A stretch of DNA of 64,000 nt, from contig NC_088298.1 in the NCBI RefSeq assembly GCF_032854445.1, positions 21,353,295 through 21,417,294 on the forward strand, in the 5' to 3' direction. A model generated the notes under the pieces. The model did not search any database. It was given only the letters and a program-made list of their open reading frames with translations, and had not been told where the DNA came from. The position numbers were made by a program, and so were the translations under genes. This DNA comes from Liolophura sinensis (Eukaryota; Mollusca; Polyplacophora; Chitonida; Chitonidae). Below are positions 23,037 through 35,115 of the stretch, piece after piece (position 1 is the first letter of the stretch; each line of letters starts with the position of its first letter).

Positions 23037-23213
23037 CGTGTACCGGGTGTTCAAGTGACGTGTACCGGGTGTTCAAGTGACGTATACCGAGTGTTCAAGT
23101 GACGTGTACAGTGTGTTCCAGTGACATAACGGGTGTTCAAGTGACGTGTACCGTGTGTTCAAGTGATACGTACCAGGTGTTCAAGTGACGTATAACAGGT
23201 GCTCAACTGACGT
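23037..23213. repeat. 22-bp minisatellite, ~8 units
   Basis: The unit is close to GTGTTCAAGTGACGTGTACCGG. The first two units are identical and later ones carry point changes and short indels. It contains a recurring GTGACGT word. Non-coding. Confidence 0.85.
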
Positions 23214-24059
23214 ACTAACTTCGCAGATTCCATTAACAAATTGGCTTCATCGGGACTCATTTGAAATCGGCCGTCTATGTCCCTCGCCCAGCTCACTTCC
23301 ATCTGAGCTATTTCTAAAGCTGTTCTCGTTACACCCTTCTATGGAAGCCGGGTAAAGCCATCATCATACCATCGTACTATCTTTTCTCGATACTGACAGT
23401 GTCAACAGCAGCCACAACAACAACAACAACAATGCGCCGAGTATAATGCTCTTTGCCTCAACTATTAAAACAATTAAAGATAAACATGTTCCCATTTTCA
23501 GTACAGCGGATTAAATTTTATGATTTACTCTTTTCAAGCAAATTTGTTATTTGTAATAATCAGAAAATATCTATTAAATCTTCTAAAAAAGCTGTTTCAT
23601 GTTTCAGTATTTATTTAAGGCGGTACATAACACATTGCTGGGGACATTTTTTGGCGTGTGATATTTGTGCAGGGAAATTGACATGTTGAGAAAATATCAT
23701 TTTCCTTGAATCCCTCAATAAATCAAGGTCTGCTGGTAAAAAGTGTTTGAGGCCAATATAAACATAGAAGTTTGCATCATTCTTTCAGTCTAACGTAAGT
23801 TAACTTATTGGGTACCTGTTCTGGGTACCTGTACCTGCTCTGTTCGAAAAACTAACTAAATTGGTTAATGTTAACATAAACGATAATATGAAGTAAACGT
23901 ATGCGGCAAACCTATGGAGCTTGTCACGGCATCATATGTAATGGATAACATCTTAAGAGCTTCATATAAGACCACATCAATATCGCTAACATATTAGTGA
24001 AATACATAGTTTTACAAGCCTATACATGTGGATTGCATACGTATTAATTAAGGTGAATT
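23214..24059. other. Intergenic, nothing recognised
   Basis: A short CAA repeat lies at about 23410-23430. A 78-codon frame on the + strand has no recognisable domain. Confidence 0.4.
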
Positions 24060-24662
24060 TTAATATTTAGAAAAATTCACGCAACTAGTCGCTAAAACGA
24101 CGATTTCATGAAACGAATGATTCTTGCCAAAGAATGAAACCACTGTGTAAGCCAGTTTCCGCCTTTGGTTACGGTGTGCAAGCAAGATGATCACCCAGTC
24201 TTGGCCATCAACTAAGTGGTCATCTAACTTGAACACCTCAACCCCAGACGGTAACTGTAACTTAAAAACGATATTAGTACCGATACGGAAACGTCGTTCA
24301 CTGAGAAAATAGAGATTATGATCCACATATTTGTTATGTTACGAAATGTCCAACGACATAAAGTTAGGAAGACTTTAGATGTACTGGGCAATGGACTTCT
24401 TCATATGTGGCCTACAGTCTTTTGAACCCCACGATAGAGTGCGATTTGTCTTTCCCACACTACTCAGATATAGCCAGACGACTGAAAACAACATATAGCA
24501 CTTTAAAGAATTTCGACAACTGTCGAATGACAGTCCACAATTTGGTTTTGCTGATTTCTGCAAATACAGATAATACCGTGTGAACGTGGGTTTACTTACC
24601 TTCATATGTTTTGTCTGGCTATGACATCTATCATTACCAGACAGAGCCGCAAAATTCATCAT
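24060..24662 (-). CDS. Weak candidate for a small spliced gene, unknown product
   Basis: Read on the - strand. A frame starts with ATG ATG at 24662 (MMNFAALSGNDRC) and meets a strong donor, CATATGAAG|gtaagt, with the intron beginning at 24599. Downstream, a second open stretch to a TAA at 24060 reads LPSGVEVFKLDDHLVDGQDW and then VIILLAHRNQRRKLAYTVVS, a composition that looks protein-like. The best acceptor (TCTCTATTTTCTCAG, exon from 24300) does not keep the frame. A poorer one (TTTTTAAGTTACAG, exon from 24254) does. I recognise no family and see no homologue elsewhere in the window. It may equally be a chance frame or part of a larger gene with other exons. Confidence 0.2.
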
Positions 24663-25093
24663 CCATCCACCTAGTAAATAACAATCAGCTGTTCAAAATG
24701 AAATTTCCCCTAAACATCAGTTCAGTACTTCAATACTTATATAAACAGCTCATCTTGGCGAAAGTTAGGTACGGTAAATAAAAGCCAAGTGTACCTGACT
24801 GCAATTTTGATGCCGGAAAAACACATTAATTCGTGTGTAACATCATACTCAGTTTTTCTCTTCAGCTATACGACACGTGAGTGTTCGGAGTAAACCACTG
24901 ACCTTCGGCAAATAACGGACAAACTTGCCTACGTTTGCTGAATGACATGCCTGAATCAGCTATGACACACAGCACATAGTTTATGCTACTATTTGTTTGA
25001 AGATTTTATTGGTAATATTTGGAAGACAATCGATTTGCTTGGGACCATTGTAACTAACAGCTGCCTCTAACATCAGATTCATTTCTAGATGCT

Positions 25094-25096
<3 letters not shown>
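24663..25096. other. Intergenic, nothing recognised
   Basis: No gene or repeat recognised. It lies upstream of the - strand candidate at 24060-24662, but no promoter motif stands out. Confidence 0.4.

Positions 25097-25168
<72 letters not shown>
25097..25168. repeat. (GA)n microsatellite, ~36 units
   Basis: An essentially uninterrupted GA dinucleotide run. The length suggests it is polymorphic. Confidence 0.97.
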
Positions 25169-25172
<4 letters not shown>

Positions 25173-25377
25173 ACAGTCTGGTTTATTATATCTGGTTTAT
25201 TTAAAAAAATGTAATGGTGGTTTATGCTATTCTCAAGACAATTTCCCTTTTACGATGGCATCTGGAGTTATCACTAGAGGAAACAAAAAAAGGCTACTCC
25301 TAGGGATAGTACTAAAGATAGCCTTGAATGCTGTTTGATGCTTGTTCTCAAAGAAATAAGCCTCAGTCTAAAACACA

Positions 25378-25381
<4 letters not shown>

Positions 25382-25452
<71 letters not shown>
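25382..25452. repeat. (TA)n microsatellite, ~35 units
   Basis: An uninterrupted TA run about 215 bp from the GA run. It produces a run of alternating Tyr and Ile codons in a short frame, which is not a real protein. Confidence 0.97.
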
Positions 25453-25455
<3 letters not shown>

Positions 25456-27649
25456 CTTCTTGTATGATCAGAATCTGTTTTTTTATGGTTCAGATGAATT
25501 AAAAAAAGTCCAAGACATCTGTTTTGGTAGAAAAAGTACGCAATTTTTGGCGTTTTATAAACAATAACTTGCAGAGGAGTAGGCCTAAGTTATCAGGGCG
25601 ACGACTTTCTAGAAGAAACAATAACTGTCAGAAATTTGCCTCTCTCTTGCATAAGTCTTAGAGCTTAAAGTGAACAACATCTGCTCATTCCCAATACATC
25701 AAAGCAAACCGCCACGTCGTAAAGTCCCCGAATGACCGGTGCAGGAGGTACGCTGTCATAAATGGTACGACTAAATACGTCACCAATGGGTCATATATTC
25801 TAAATTTCTTCCTCCCTTCCAGAGCATAACAACTTTCCCTTTTTTATCCATCAGGTTCAGCCAGTTTCTATTTTACAGTTGAGTTCTTTTCTCACAGATT
25901 GCCGCAAATATAAACATTACAGAGAAATACTTTTGACATTTATCTTTAATGGGAATGGCAACGGGGACGATGATGGTTGTTGCTGTTACTGGTCTGGAAG
26001 AAGCCACAGTAAAGTGTTTTAACTTAAAAAATCAATATCTGAGTGAAACTTTTGTGTGGCTTATAGGTCTGAAAGAACGATGTGCAATTTCAATCCCTCA
26101 CTTTATTTGTTTGATTAAGTTTAATGTTTTAGGTCGCATTAATCAAGGTAGTTTTCACCTTAATTCCACGCTCCATTTAGCGGTTAAGATCAGCTTATAC
26201 CACCTAATGGGATGTGGACAGAATTCTTCACGTGGGTTACAAGTCCGCGTTCAGGATCCTGCTGTTGGTCATTACATTCAGCATTAAATCAAACAAACCT
26301 CTATAACCAAGATTTTGGTTTTAAGGGAGCTCTAGAACGTTATGTCAAAAAGGTTTTTAATATTTTTATTTTTTGAGGCATATTTTATATCTCTTATTTG
26401 CCCGTTTATTTTGTTCACATTTGTCGTCAATGGTCGTAAATTTTCGAAAATAACGTCAACTACGAACTTACCAGCCTAGCGGGGCCAGTATCTTATCGCC
26501 ACAGGTTTGTTTTGATTGCTGCCATGGTTGATATCAAGACGGAAGGCTACTTAATGTCCGGGTTGACCGCTTGGTCTGAGGAAAACCGTAGTTTAGTGCA
26601 GAAAGAAGAAAAAGAAGAAAGGAAATTTTTTGTATCTTTATTTGTTAAGATACACCATAAACTACGCATCAAGAAACTTACCGTTTCGTATATCCACTAA
26701 CAAAAATCCGACAGCAACTGACACGAATATCCTTCAGGCTGAACCAAAGAAGTCCAGCATCACATAGTGTTAGAAACGCAAAATATGAGCTCAGATCCAT
26801 GACTAAAACTCGTTTTTCGCACACAGTTGCTTGGTGACACAATATGGTTACAGTGCCTATGCGTTCAGAGTGGCCTCAGACAAGCCGGAAGTGACGCACC
26901 CAGACATGCACCTTTCCGATATAACTAAAATATTCTGATAGGTTTACAGAGACGTTAAACCCAACGCAAATAAGTATCAGCCACGGATGCTCATATTGTA
27001 TATCTTTAATTAGATAAAGTTTATCAACACAGAGACAAAGACGAGTCGAGGAAACGACCTGGAAACGTTTCAGTCGTGTTTTAATCATGACAGGTTTGGA
27101 TGCCATTTTCGAAATGTTCCCCAACCAGATCAACCAGAACCGCATGTCATGCAAACCATGCTTCTGGTCATGAACAGTTAAACTAACATCCATTTATTGG
27201 AATTGGAATTCTGTCACGTACATTTTTAAAAAATAGGAATTTGCTCGAGTTATTCTGCCTGCCCTATTTATTCAGGGATCAGGTTTCGAAAAAAAAGAAA
27301 AAAAAAGAAAAAAAAAACAAAAAAACAAAAAAAAAAACAAAAATGACTCAGATGTTTCCTACGAAACAACGGAAAACATAGTCCATCCATACATTGGTGA
27401 AAGATCTAAACCCAATCATTCCTTTCGCCCTTTAGCATAAAGATCAGTTCGACTCTGTCATGGTAAATAGTGCCTCTAAACTCAAGATGAAGGAGCCGAA
27501 GTCAGAGGAAAACTCTAGGTTGGAAAAGATCACTTCCTCTCTGACCTCAAGTGAGTGCCCCTAAACTTTTTGCGCTGCGGAATGTTCTCTTCGCAGTCCA
27601 GCGTCATTCAAACGAATGAATGAACAAGGTATGGACTGCCTGGACTTCT
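25453..27649. other. Intergenic, nothing recognised except an A-rich run
   Basis: A 112-codon frame (25949-26287, +) has no recognisable domain. An A-rich run with scattered G and C occupies about 27287-27346. No SINE was found here. Confidence 0.4.
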
Positions 27650-27840
27650 TTTCAACAAGAACCAGACCAGCAGAGGAAAGGCTGACTTTGAACACACATG
27701 ACATGAGGTCAGAGTTCATAGGTCAGAAGGTATCGGGTATACGCGTGATGGATGAGGGGTCTGTGATCTTTTGACCGAGGGTAATAGAGCGTAAAAGAAG
27801 CAGGAATCTGCACGATGTGTTTGCGGATCGATAAGCGCCC
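27650..27840 (+). repeat. Dispersed repeat family F, copy 1
   Basis: Shares TCAGAGTTCATAGGTC, GATGAGGGGTCTGTGATC, TTTTGACCGAGGGTAA, AGAGCG and GAAGCAGGAATCTGCAC with the copies at 54960-55225 and 63005-63271 (same strand) and at 36300-36500 and 40515-40750 (opposite strand). Non-coding. Confidence 0.7.
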
Positions 27841-28041
27841 AAGTAGCTGTCTTTCAGCCTCATCCATTTACCACTTTTTCATTTCTGAGCGATTCGAGCA
27901 TAGTAGATGGCCAAGGATTCTTACCCTTGATGAAACCATCCATACTCCTCGGACGCAGCTCATTTGTTTTCGGCTGTATGACTGCAGGCGAGTAAGAAAA
28001 GAGGGCAACCAATTCTTGACGATTGAAGTCTAATATTTTCT

Positions 28042-28182
28042 GTACGTGTGAAGGTCTGCCGGCAACCTGTGGATGGTCGTGGGTTTCCCCCGAGCTCTGT
28101 CCGGTTTCCTCTCACCACAATGCTGGCGGCCGTTGCACAAGTGAAATATTCTTGAGTACGGCGCAAAACAAAAATCGAATAA
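28042..28182 (+). mobile_element. SINE (V-SINE type), 3' two-thirds
   Basis: Starts at GTACGTGTGAAGGTCTG. The body has CCTGTGGATGGTCGTGG, GTTTCCCCCGAGCTCTGTCC and GGTTTCCTCTCACCACAATG. The 3' end has CTTGAGTACGGCGCAAAAC and AATCGAATAAATC. The whole tRNA head is absent. Confidence 0.85.
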
Positions 28183-28239
28183 ATCTAATAACTTGTTATT
28201 AACCTCACTACATTTTTTTAGCTACTTCTGCTTAAGCCA

Positions 28240-28390
28240 TGGTGCCAGGGAGCGTGTAAGCTGCCACTTGTTTAAGCATTGACATAAACACTTAGTATAA
28301 AACCTTATCTGCAACCCCGTTTCCCCATTTACGACCATCTGCCAAGTATCACACTGCCGTCGCTGCTCTGGTTTTCCTATCTCTTCTATA
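28240..28390 (+). repeat. Dispersed repeat family B, copy 4
   Basis: Blocks GGGAGCGTGTAAGCTGCCAC, AAACACTTAGTATAAAACC, TTTACGACCATCTGCC, AAGTATCACACTGCCGTCG and CTGCTCTGGTTTTCC, followed by a degenerate end. Confidence 0.75.
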
Positions 28391-28637
28391 GCCTTTTATA
28401 TTCCTGGATGTTTGTTTGTTTGTTTACTGTCTTAATGCCTAACTATTTCGCTCTTGTTCACATGTACACATGTCAGTTATTTCAAATCCATGTCATGTTG
28501 TTTAAATTGCATATACCTATATATGGAGTTTCTTCAAATAAAACTTTATTTTCGTAACTTAAGGGCTAGTTGTAAAGCCTAACGTTCATTGAATGTCACT
28601 ATCCTGTCCTTTACCAGTATGGTTACATAACTGTGCC

Positions 28638-28770
28638 GTGTGAAAGTTCGTCAATAACGAGGCAAAGATCGGTGGTTTACCCCGGGCACTCCAATTTCTT
28701 CCACCAGTGAAACTGACCGTCATCAAAAAATCGCAAAGTACCGTAAAATGGGTTAATAGGGGACGATTTT
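28638..28770 (+). mobile_element. Diverged SINE, sister subfamily
   Basis: CGTGTGAAAGTTCGTC, GGCAAAGATCGGTGG, TTTACCCCGGGCACTCC, AATTTCTTCCACCAGTG, AAACTGACCGTCATC and a decayed AAGTACCGTAAAATGG correspond block by block to the sister subfamily of the main SINE. Confidence 0.6.
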
Positions 28771-30267
28771 CATACTTATCAAATAATTTCTGTGTATCTA
28801 CTATTGAGGATAAATAAAACACATGGCATTTTCTGACTGTGTGGTCAGTCTTACTAATACCTCTGACCATTATCATTATTATTGTTTTTTTTTATTATTA
28901 ATTTTTATCTCACTGTCCTTTATTACCAGTGGTGGGGTTTAAGGACAGTCATTAAATTGTGCTGTTGTCTCTCTTATACCCACAACTGGGGCTATAAAAA
29001 ACACCCAGGTGTTTTTAAAAAAAAAATGTACGTTTCACTAAAGGTCACGCGGCTTGAGACTTGTTTAATTGTTATTTGACCTGGAATTCATTCATGGACT
29101 ACGAATTTGAACTTTGATATGGAATTCATGCCTGGAATATCCACTGTCTACCCGGCATCATTGAAAACTTTTGACGGCTTATCTCTTGTGTGTTACCGGC
29201 TTTATTTCTTATTTGTATAATTTCTTACATACCTTGGTCTTTGGTAGCTAGTGTTAAACGTTGTTTTGGAAATAGATCTTGCGATTATCGACCGGGAACG
29301 CCCTTTACGGACTACAAATGGCAAATGAATGTCGGACATGACGCTTATAATTGAGGTTTCTCGTCTTCGTGACTACGTCCCTGTCTACACGACCACCTGG
29401 CTACGTAAGAGGCAGACGTGGAGTTTCCCGTCACCAAGAACTCGACAGAGTGCTGTATACGTTAATTTGGATGCGTGACTGGCTAAGAAGAGACCGGAAG
29501 CACTCACGTAGACCACGAAATACTGGAGACCTTTGGACACAGACAAAGGATAGATCATTGGTCTTATTTGACTGTAGGGAAAGAATGGAGGAAGTAAAAG
29601 AAACATGATAGAGAGATATGAAATGAAAAATGGAAGCTGCAAAGAAAATGTGGAAGAACATGTATTTATAAATACTGATTGTGTTTTTGTTGCATCGTTG
29701 TCAAATTACCATCAGTACCTGTGATAGCTTAATTGCTTGACTGAGTGATTATCGTCTGATTGGGACTGAAGCCCATCAAGTGTATGTCAGTCACATAACA
29801 ACGGTCAATAGAATGGTTTGAAGAAAATGGCTCAGAGTTTGGTGAGTAGCTGAGAGTATAATAGTTAGAGCAAAATGGCGTATAGTAAAATGACACCCTT
29901 TGATAACTGGCTGACAAGTTTTCCCCATGTGTAGCTCATAGATTTTCCCTTGCAGGGTGAAATTGTGTATGTCTACATTGGTGATATGGGGGTTCTCTGC
30001 AGAGGGCCATTTAAACCGTCCTAAATGCGCTTTGAGGATCCGAAAACAATGATTTTAAGGCGGGCAAAACATAAAAATTACAAAAAAGATCAGATGAAAC
30101 AACACAAAAAGGTTAATGGTAAATGTGGTCTTCAATATTTTTTTGGGATTTTTCTTTAAAGAGGAAAAGACACTTGAAGAAAAGTTTTGTATGGTGGATA
30201 TTCCGAACCACCTCTTAGTATACATTGTCTTTGTGTACTATTAATGTTATAAATGAGGATGCAACAC
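28771..30267. other. Intergenic, nothing recognised
   Basis: An 85-codon frame at 29351-29608 (+) is Arg-rich but matches nothing I know. No repeat family was noticed. Confidence 0.4.
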
Positions 30268-30555
30268 ATGTTTAATAAATATACTAGCGCTAGAATTTGG
30301 TCCTTTCAGCTGACAAGTGTGTTCAGCCTGAATTTTGATCATGTTTATATTTTTAATGTATCCATAAATATGATCATAATTCAGATTAAATGCATACACT
30401 TGGATATAAACAACAAGGGAAGTTTTTAGACACACATTACATTACATTAAGGTGATCCTAAATACTCATCATACAAAAGTATTTTCAAATACCCTTTTCT
30501 CCAGAAAGAAAAATGGAAACAAATATTAAAGACTATCTTTGCATAGTTTCTTTCA
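30268..30555 (+). repeat. Dispersed repeat family G, copy 2
   Basis: Diverged partner of 18576-18880. It keeps ATCATAATTCAGATTAAATG, TTGGATATAAA and ATTTTCAAATACCCTTTTC in the same order. About 11.7 kb separates the two copies, both on the same strand. Confidence 0.7.
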
Positions 30556-31719
30556 TCGGACTTTGGCGTCATTTTTATGCTTTCTTCTCTTTTAATTTAT
30601 TGCCTGAAAATGAAAAACAACCCCACGTGACTCAGCGTTAAGGTACTGTAACCCAATAAGGCACAATGCAGCAGCTCTCGTGTATTTTATGTGAGTCTTT
30701 GTATCAAACACATACAAAAAACTATGAAATGACATAATGCTGTATAATGCGATGATACAGGAGATTTCGTGTATCTCACGTATCCCATTATGCGCATGCG
30801 TGCTGCTTCGCCACTCGAAACAGCTACCTGGCTTATTGAAGGACAAGTGCTACACAAATCCTGACAACAAAGCTTAGGTCTGATTTAAAGCATAGTAAAA
30901 CTTATTTTTATGAACAGTCAATTATTTATATTTTTTCTTTGGTTTTAGAGGTAAGAAACACACATCAAGATCAAATCCTATAAATTATGGAAGAAAGTGT
31001 TTACTCTTCCGGGATGAAAAACAGGTTTCATTGTAGTATTCCTGACGAAGATGAAGATCACAAACAGTCTCAACTGCTGTCATATGAAATGCTGAATTGT
31101 AACCAGTTGCGGTTTTGAAAGACGTATCTTCTGCTGATGTCCGATTAGCGACAAAAACTTTCTGCATTCAGCCTTGACTAAAAACCGAATCTACTGTTAT
31201 TTTATTATGTCCTGTATGTCACTTGCTGAGTTTCCAAAGGTCGTATTTTTCTTATCACAATAAAAAGAAACCTAACCACGTGGACTAAGCGTATTTTGTT
31301 TTTTACTTGGCTTCCTAATAGTATTTTTTTAAATTGTGAAATGTAATGGATTAGAAACCATACAGTTCCTCTTTGCTGGGGCAATCAAATTAATACAGGC
31401 CGATTAGAAAAGCTTACTGTTGGCTTCTAGCTTTGAGCCGTGGGAATCATCTGTGTACTTTAGCAGTACAGACATGCCCATCTTTGTTACTTAAGGGCAC
31501 TAAAGCCCCTCTGGCTTTTTTGTAAAGATGAAACCAAATTTGAATTCTAAATTCCTGAAATTTGATAAATCGTATAACTTGTTTTTAAACCTGGCGGTCG
31601 TGTGTGCTGGGTCGACACTGTATAGTGGGAAACAGAATTTAACAGCTGATAAGGTAGAGGGCAACTAGAAAAAAATACCAGTTCAGTACGTGATAAGACT
31701 ACTACAAGCTTTATTTGTT
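30556..31719. other. Intergenic, nothing recognised
   Basis: No gene, SINE or tandem repeat recognised. Confidence 0.4.
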
Positions 31720-31732
31720 ACTTCGCTTAAGG

Positions 31733-31967
31733 GGGCCTTCGTGGCTCAGTTGGTTAGCGCGCTAGCGTAGCGCAATGACCCAGGCTCATGCTGGCTTCTT
31801 CTTCTTTCCACGCGCCGTACCTGGAAAGGTCTGTCAGACACCTGCGGATGGTCGTGGGTTTCCCCCGGGCTCTGCCCGATTTCCACCCACCATAATGCTG
31901 GCCGCCGTCATATAAGTGAAATATTCTTGATTACGGCTTAAAACACCAATCAAATAATAAATAAATA
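31733..31967 (+). mobile_element. SINE with intact head and 13-bp target-site duplication
   Basis: The head GGGCCTTCGTGGCTCAGTTG then GTTAGCGCGCTAGCGTAGCG carries the A-box. A deletion joins GACCCAGG straight to CTCATGCTGGCTTC, so the B-box region is lost. The body (GGTTTCCCCCGGGCTCTGCC, ACCCACCATAATGCTGGCC) and tail (CACCAATCAAATAATAAATA) are well kept. ACTTCGCTTAAGG flanks it on both sides (31720-31732 and 31968-31980), a perfect duplication that marks retrotransposition. Confidence 0.95.
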
Positions 31968-32056
31968 ACTTCGCTTAAGGTCACCCGGTTCTTGGCCATA
32001 CACAACCAAGTCGATGGTTTAAAGGAAACAGAGAAAGAGTTCATTTTATTTACATG

Positions 32057-32120
32057 TATTTGATTGTTGTTTACTGCAACCATGATCAAGAATTGCTCAC
32101 TTATACGAGGACAGTCAGTT
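32057..32120 (-). mobile_element. Diverged inverted SINE 3' fragment
   Basis: GTATTTGATTGTTGTTTACTG, TGATCAAGAATTGCTCACTT and ATACGAGGACAGTCAG follow, with changes, the inverted tail and 3' block of the main SINE. Confidence 0.55.
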
Positions 32121-32859
32121 TTATTGTTGGTGCAAACCAGATAGCTTGGGGTAAACAACCCAACGAAGGCAAGTTACTGACTATCTTATGTGAAGTATTT
32201 ATACACAGACTCCACATTCCTGGAAGACCAGTTGTTTTCACCAAATGTTAGACTTCCCTTCTTCGAAACGCTGATGTTGCGTGCGGTTTTGGCGGACGTA
32301 ATTTTAGAATTAGTCTGTAACTGTATATACGATTTCTGTCTCATTTCGCTGGAATTTTTTTCGACACAGTTTTTCGACACGTTTTGTGATGGGACAGTAG
32401 ACCTTTGGTTAGAGCTTACAAGATGAAACTTGTAAATTGTAACTTGTAACTTCAATGCACAGTCCGATTTCCTAGTCTCGTCTAAACTTCTAACTTGTAG
32501 TTAAAGGTCTCTTTTATTGTTGTGATATGATATATTATATTTATATCACAACTGTGTCAAAGATATGAGGGTTACGCCGAGGAGACCAGTTGCCGCCAAT
32601 GGCAATTAAAATTGAATAAACATTCGATTTATGGATATCAGCTAATGTGTTTATTTATATATTGACGACTTATACATTCATTTGATTTTTTGTCAAACAG
32701 CATATTCATAAACATTTCATGTAATGCGTGAATGGAGGACCGCAGCTAGTTTAACCAAGTTAATGGCTAGTTTTACCCAGGTCATCGGATGAATGTATAC
32801 ATCATATACAAGCCGTCAGCCTAAATGAGCGTTCCGGGTCAGTGACCACAAAGTCAATT
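32121..32859. other. Intergenic; one small AT hairpin
   Basis: GTTGTGATAT (32519-32528) and ATATCACAAC (32543-32552) form a 10-bp inverted repeat around an AT-rich loop. Nothing else recognised. Confidence 0.4.
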
Positions 32860-33205
32860 CCCAAAACGACGTTTAACACAAATCACCAAAGAACTAAGAA
32901 AATAAATGAGCTTAGGACGGAATCATGTAAAAAATTTATGTATGTACGAATGGGTTTTACCATTTTGGCAGTTATGTGACGAGTCATTAGGTGAGTATAC
33001 ATGTATTGTGCCTTCTTTTGGCAGGTCGGGTCCTTGCCGCCAAAGTGCTTCCGCAACTGATGCATCATGCCAAAGACACCAAACATGACACCCCACCCAG
33101 TCACATTACACAGTGGCACCGGGCTAACCAGACCCGCTTCATTGCTCTAACCTCTCAGTGCTGAGCGTCTAGCGAGGCAACAACAAGTACCATTTTTAAA
33201 GACTA
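32860..33205 (-). mobile_element. Second-family SINE, inverted, head missing
   Basis: Read on the - strand it gives CTTTAAAAATGGTACTTG, GACGCTCAGCACTGAGAGG, GTCTGGTTAGCCCGGTG, AATGTGACTGGGTGGGGTG and TTGGCATGATGCATCAG. It ends near GTTAAACGTCGTTTT. This matches the element at 7805-8166 block by block but is better preserved in the middle. The tRNA-like head is absent. Confidence 0.7.
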
Positions 33206-35115
33206 TTTCACTTAAACCATGCCGGTCAAATTTGTCGGTTTGTTCATGCCCTGTCACGAAATATTCAAGTGTCATGCGTACTAGTGTCATACCTATGCGT
33301 GGAATATACAAGACTAAACGCATATACGAGAATAAAACAAGAGCAGAGACAATAGGACGAAATCCAGTTTCTTGTCAGTTTACCTCAGTTAAAGTCCTAT
33401 CCAAACTGTCGCTTCTCAACTGTTCTGCTCAAGAATTCGGAACAAAAATGCAGCGATGTTAACTGCAATTTATTAGACGTCAGTGATTTAGAATTCCTCA
33501 GGCTACTGTGTTGTCATCACTTGTAATATACAATCACATGAAAACAATGCAAAGGCATCAGGCATCGGAAATACTTGGTGAACCAGCAGAATTTTAGTTT
33601 ATGCAGGAATACATTATAAAAGGCTTCAGCATAGACAGTAAACTTAGAGCAGCGATGGCAGTGTCATAGCTGGCAAATGGTCACGTGTATAATATATATT
33701 GAAGGTACGTTATCTCTCCAATGCACTTCCCTTGATCGCTTATTGCCACAAAACTTTACTACATGAACACCGTAACTCGCTCACTCACTCATTCGCTCAA
33801 ACACTGGATTCCCCAGCTCGTCATTTAACCTGTGATGCGATGTCTTCATGCATCCAACGACTCCAAATGTATGGCGTAAAGCTCTTCCCCCCATTAAGAT
33901 GTTTCTAATCCGGCTTATCCTAACTGGATAACCTCTGCTAACAAATCACGAATGGCTTCTGATCTATTAGTTACCCCCTTAGGTTTATTGAGAGGTAAAA
34001 AGTCTGCGATACGGAGTTTTAACTTTTCTTTTGACTTTTGTTTTGCAGGTACTGCTAAAAAACTTGTAGCTCTTCACAGAATCAAGAGTCATGAACGTAA
34101 CAGAATAGCCCTGCGTTCATTCCGTATTCTAACACATCTGCCAAATGCGTACTACACAGAGAATAGAGACGTCGACTGCACATCTCAGACCGTACATGCA
34201 GTGAATTTTTTCACGTGACCCAACACTGTTGTCGAAGAGTAACGTCATAGCGTTCAGCAGGGTTATTCGAACCTCAGGGAGGATAGGTTGGTACCCCATA
34301 GTGTGTAAACGTATGAAAACAAATTATATGACGTAATTAACATGCAGACGTGCAATCTGTATGTCGGTGAACATGTTAAGGTTGAGGACGGATTACTTAC
34401 TCTACACTCGCCTACAGATCTATGTACACCAGGCAACTACAACGTATAAGCAACGAAAAGTAACAGCAATTCTACGTACACATGATAAGTTATTTGTTTT
34501 AATTTTCATTCGAAATTTTGACATCCAGTCAAAAATATCCAGTCTTTGTTTATAGCAAATAAAAAAGTGTATTTCCAGCGCCCCCACAAAAACCCTACCC
34601 CTTTTTCCGAAGTTTGTATGGCACACTGGGCGCAAGAATATCTGGTGACAGGGGCAAGTAAGTGTTGGAAATATCCAAGCCTTCAGGCCTTCATCCCGGC
34701 CTTCATGTTGTCAGTGACGGCACAAAAAAAATAGCTGGTAACCGGCGTAGATGTAGCTTCTTGCGTAGCGCTTGTCACCTTGTTAGCTAAATATCCCGTT
34801 CATGATTGCCTCTGTCGACCTCTTCTTAATTTTATTTCCACATCTCAACACTCCCCACTAAAATTTTCGCGCGAAGACTTACTCCTGAAAACTCACCTAA
34901 GAACCAGCGTGGACATATCACGTGAGAAATACAGTATTCTCATTGGTTCCCGATATGTGGACCATGTGGTTCTTCAAAGTGGACTCGACCCAAGAGAAGT
35001 GTAATCAAATTAAAGGGGTGAATAGGTATCAGTTTGAAACTTGAAAGGGAGTAAAAACTGAAAATTAGTGTAAAATACATGTGAACGGGTGACGTGTTAG
35101 AATAGAAACAATGTC
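33206..35115. other. Intergenic, nothing recognised
   Basis: Short frames up to 88 codons show no domain. A CTCACTCACTC stretch near 33780 is reminiscent of the second SINE family's tail but has no body attached. Confidence 0.4.

Noticed and set aside
25328-25567. 79-codon frame with a Tyr-Ile repeat
   Set aside because: It crosses the TA microsatellite.
29351-29608. 85-codon Arg-rich frame as a possible basic protein
   Set aside because: No recognisable motif, no splice signals, and an overlapping frame of the same length on the other strand.
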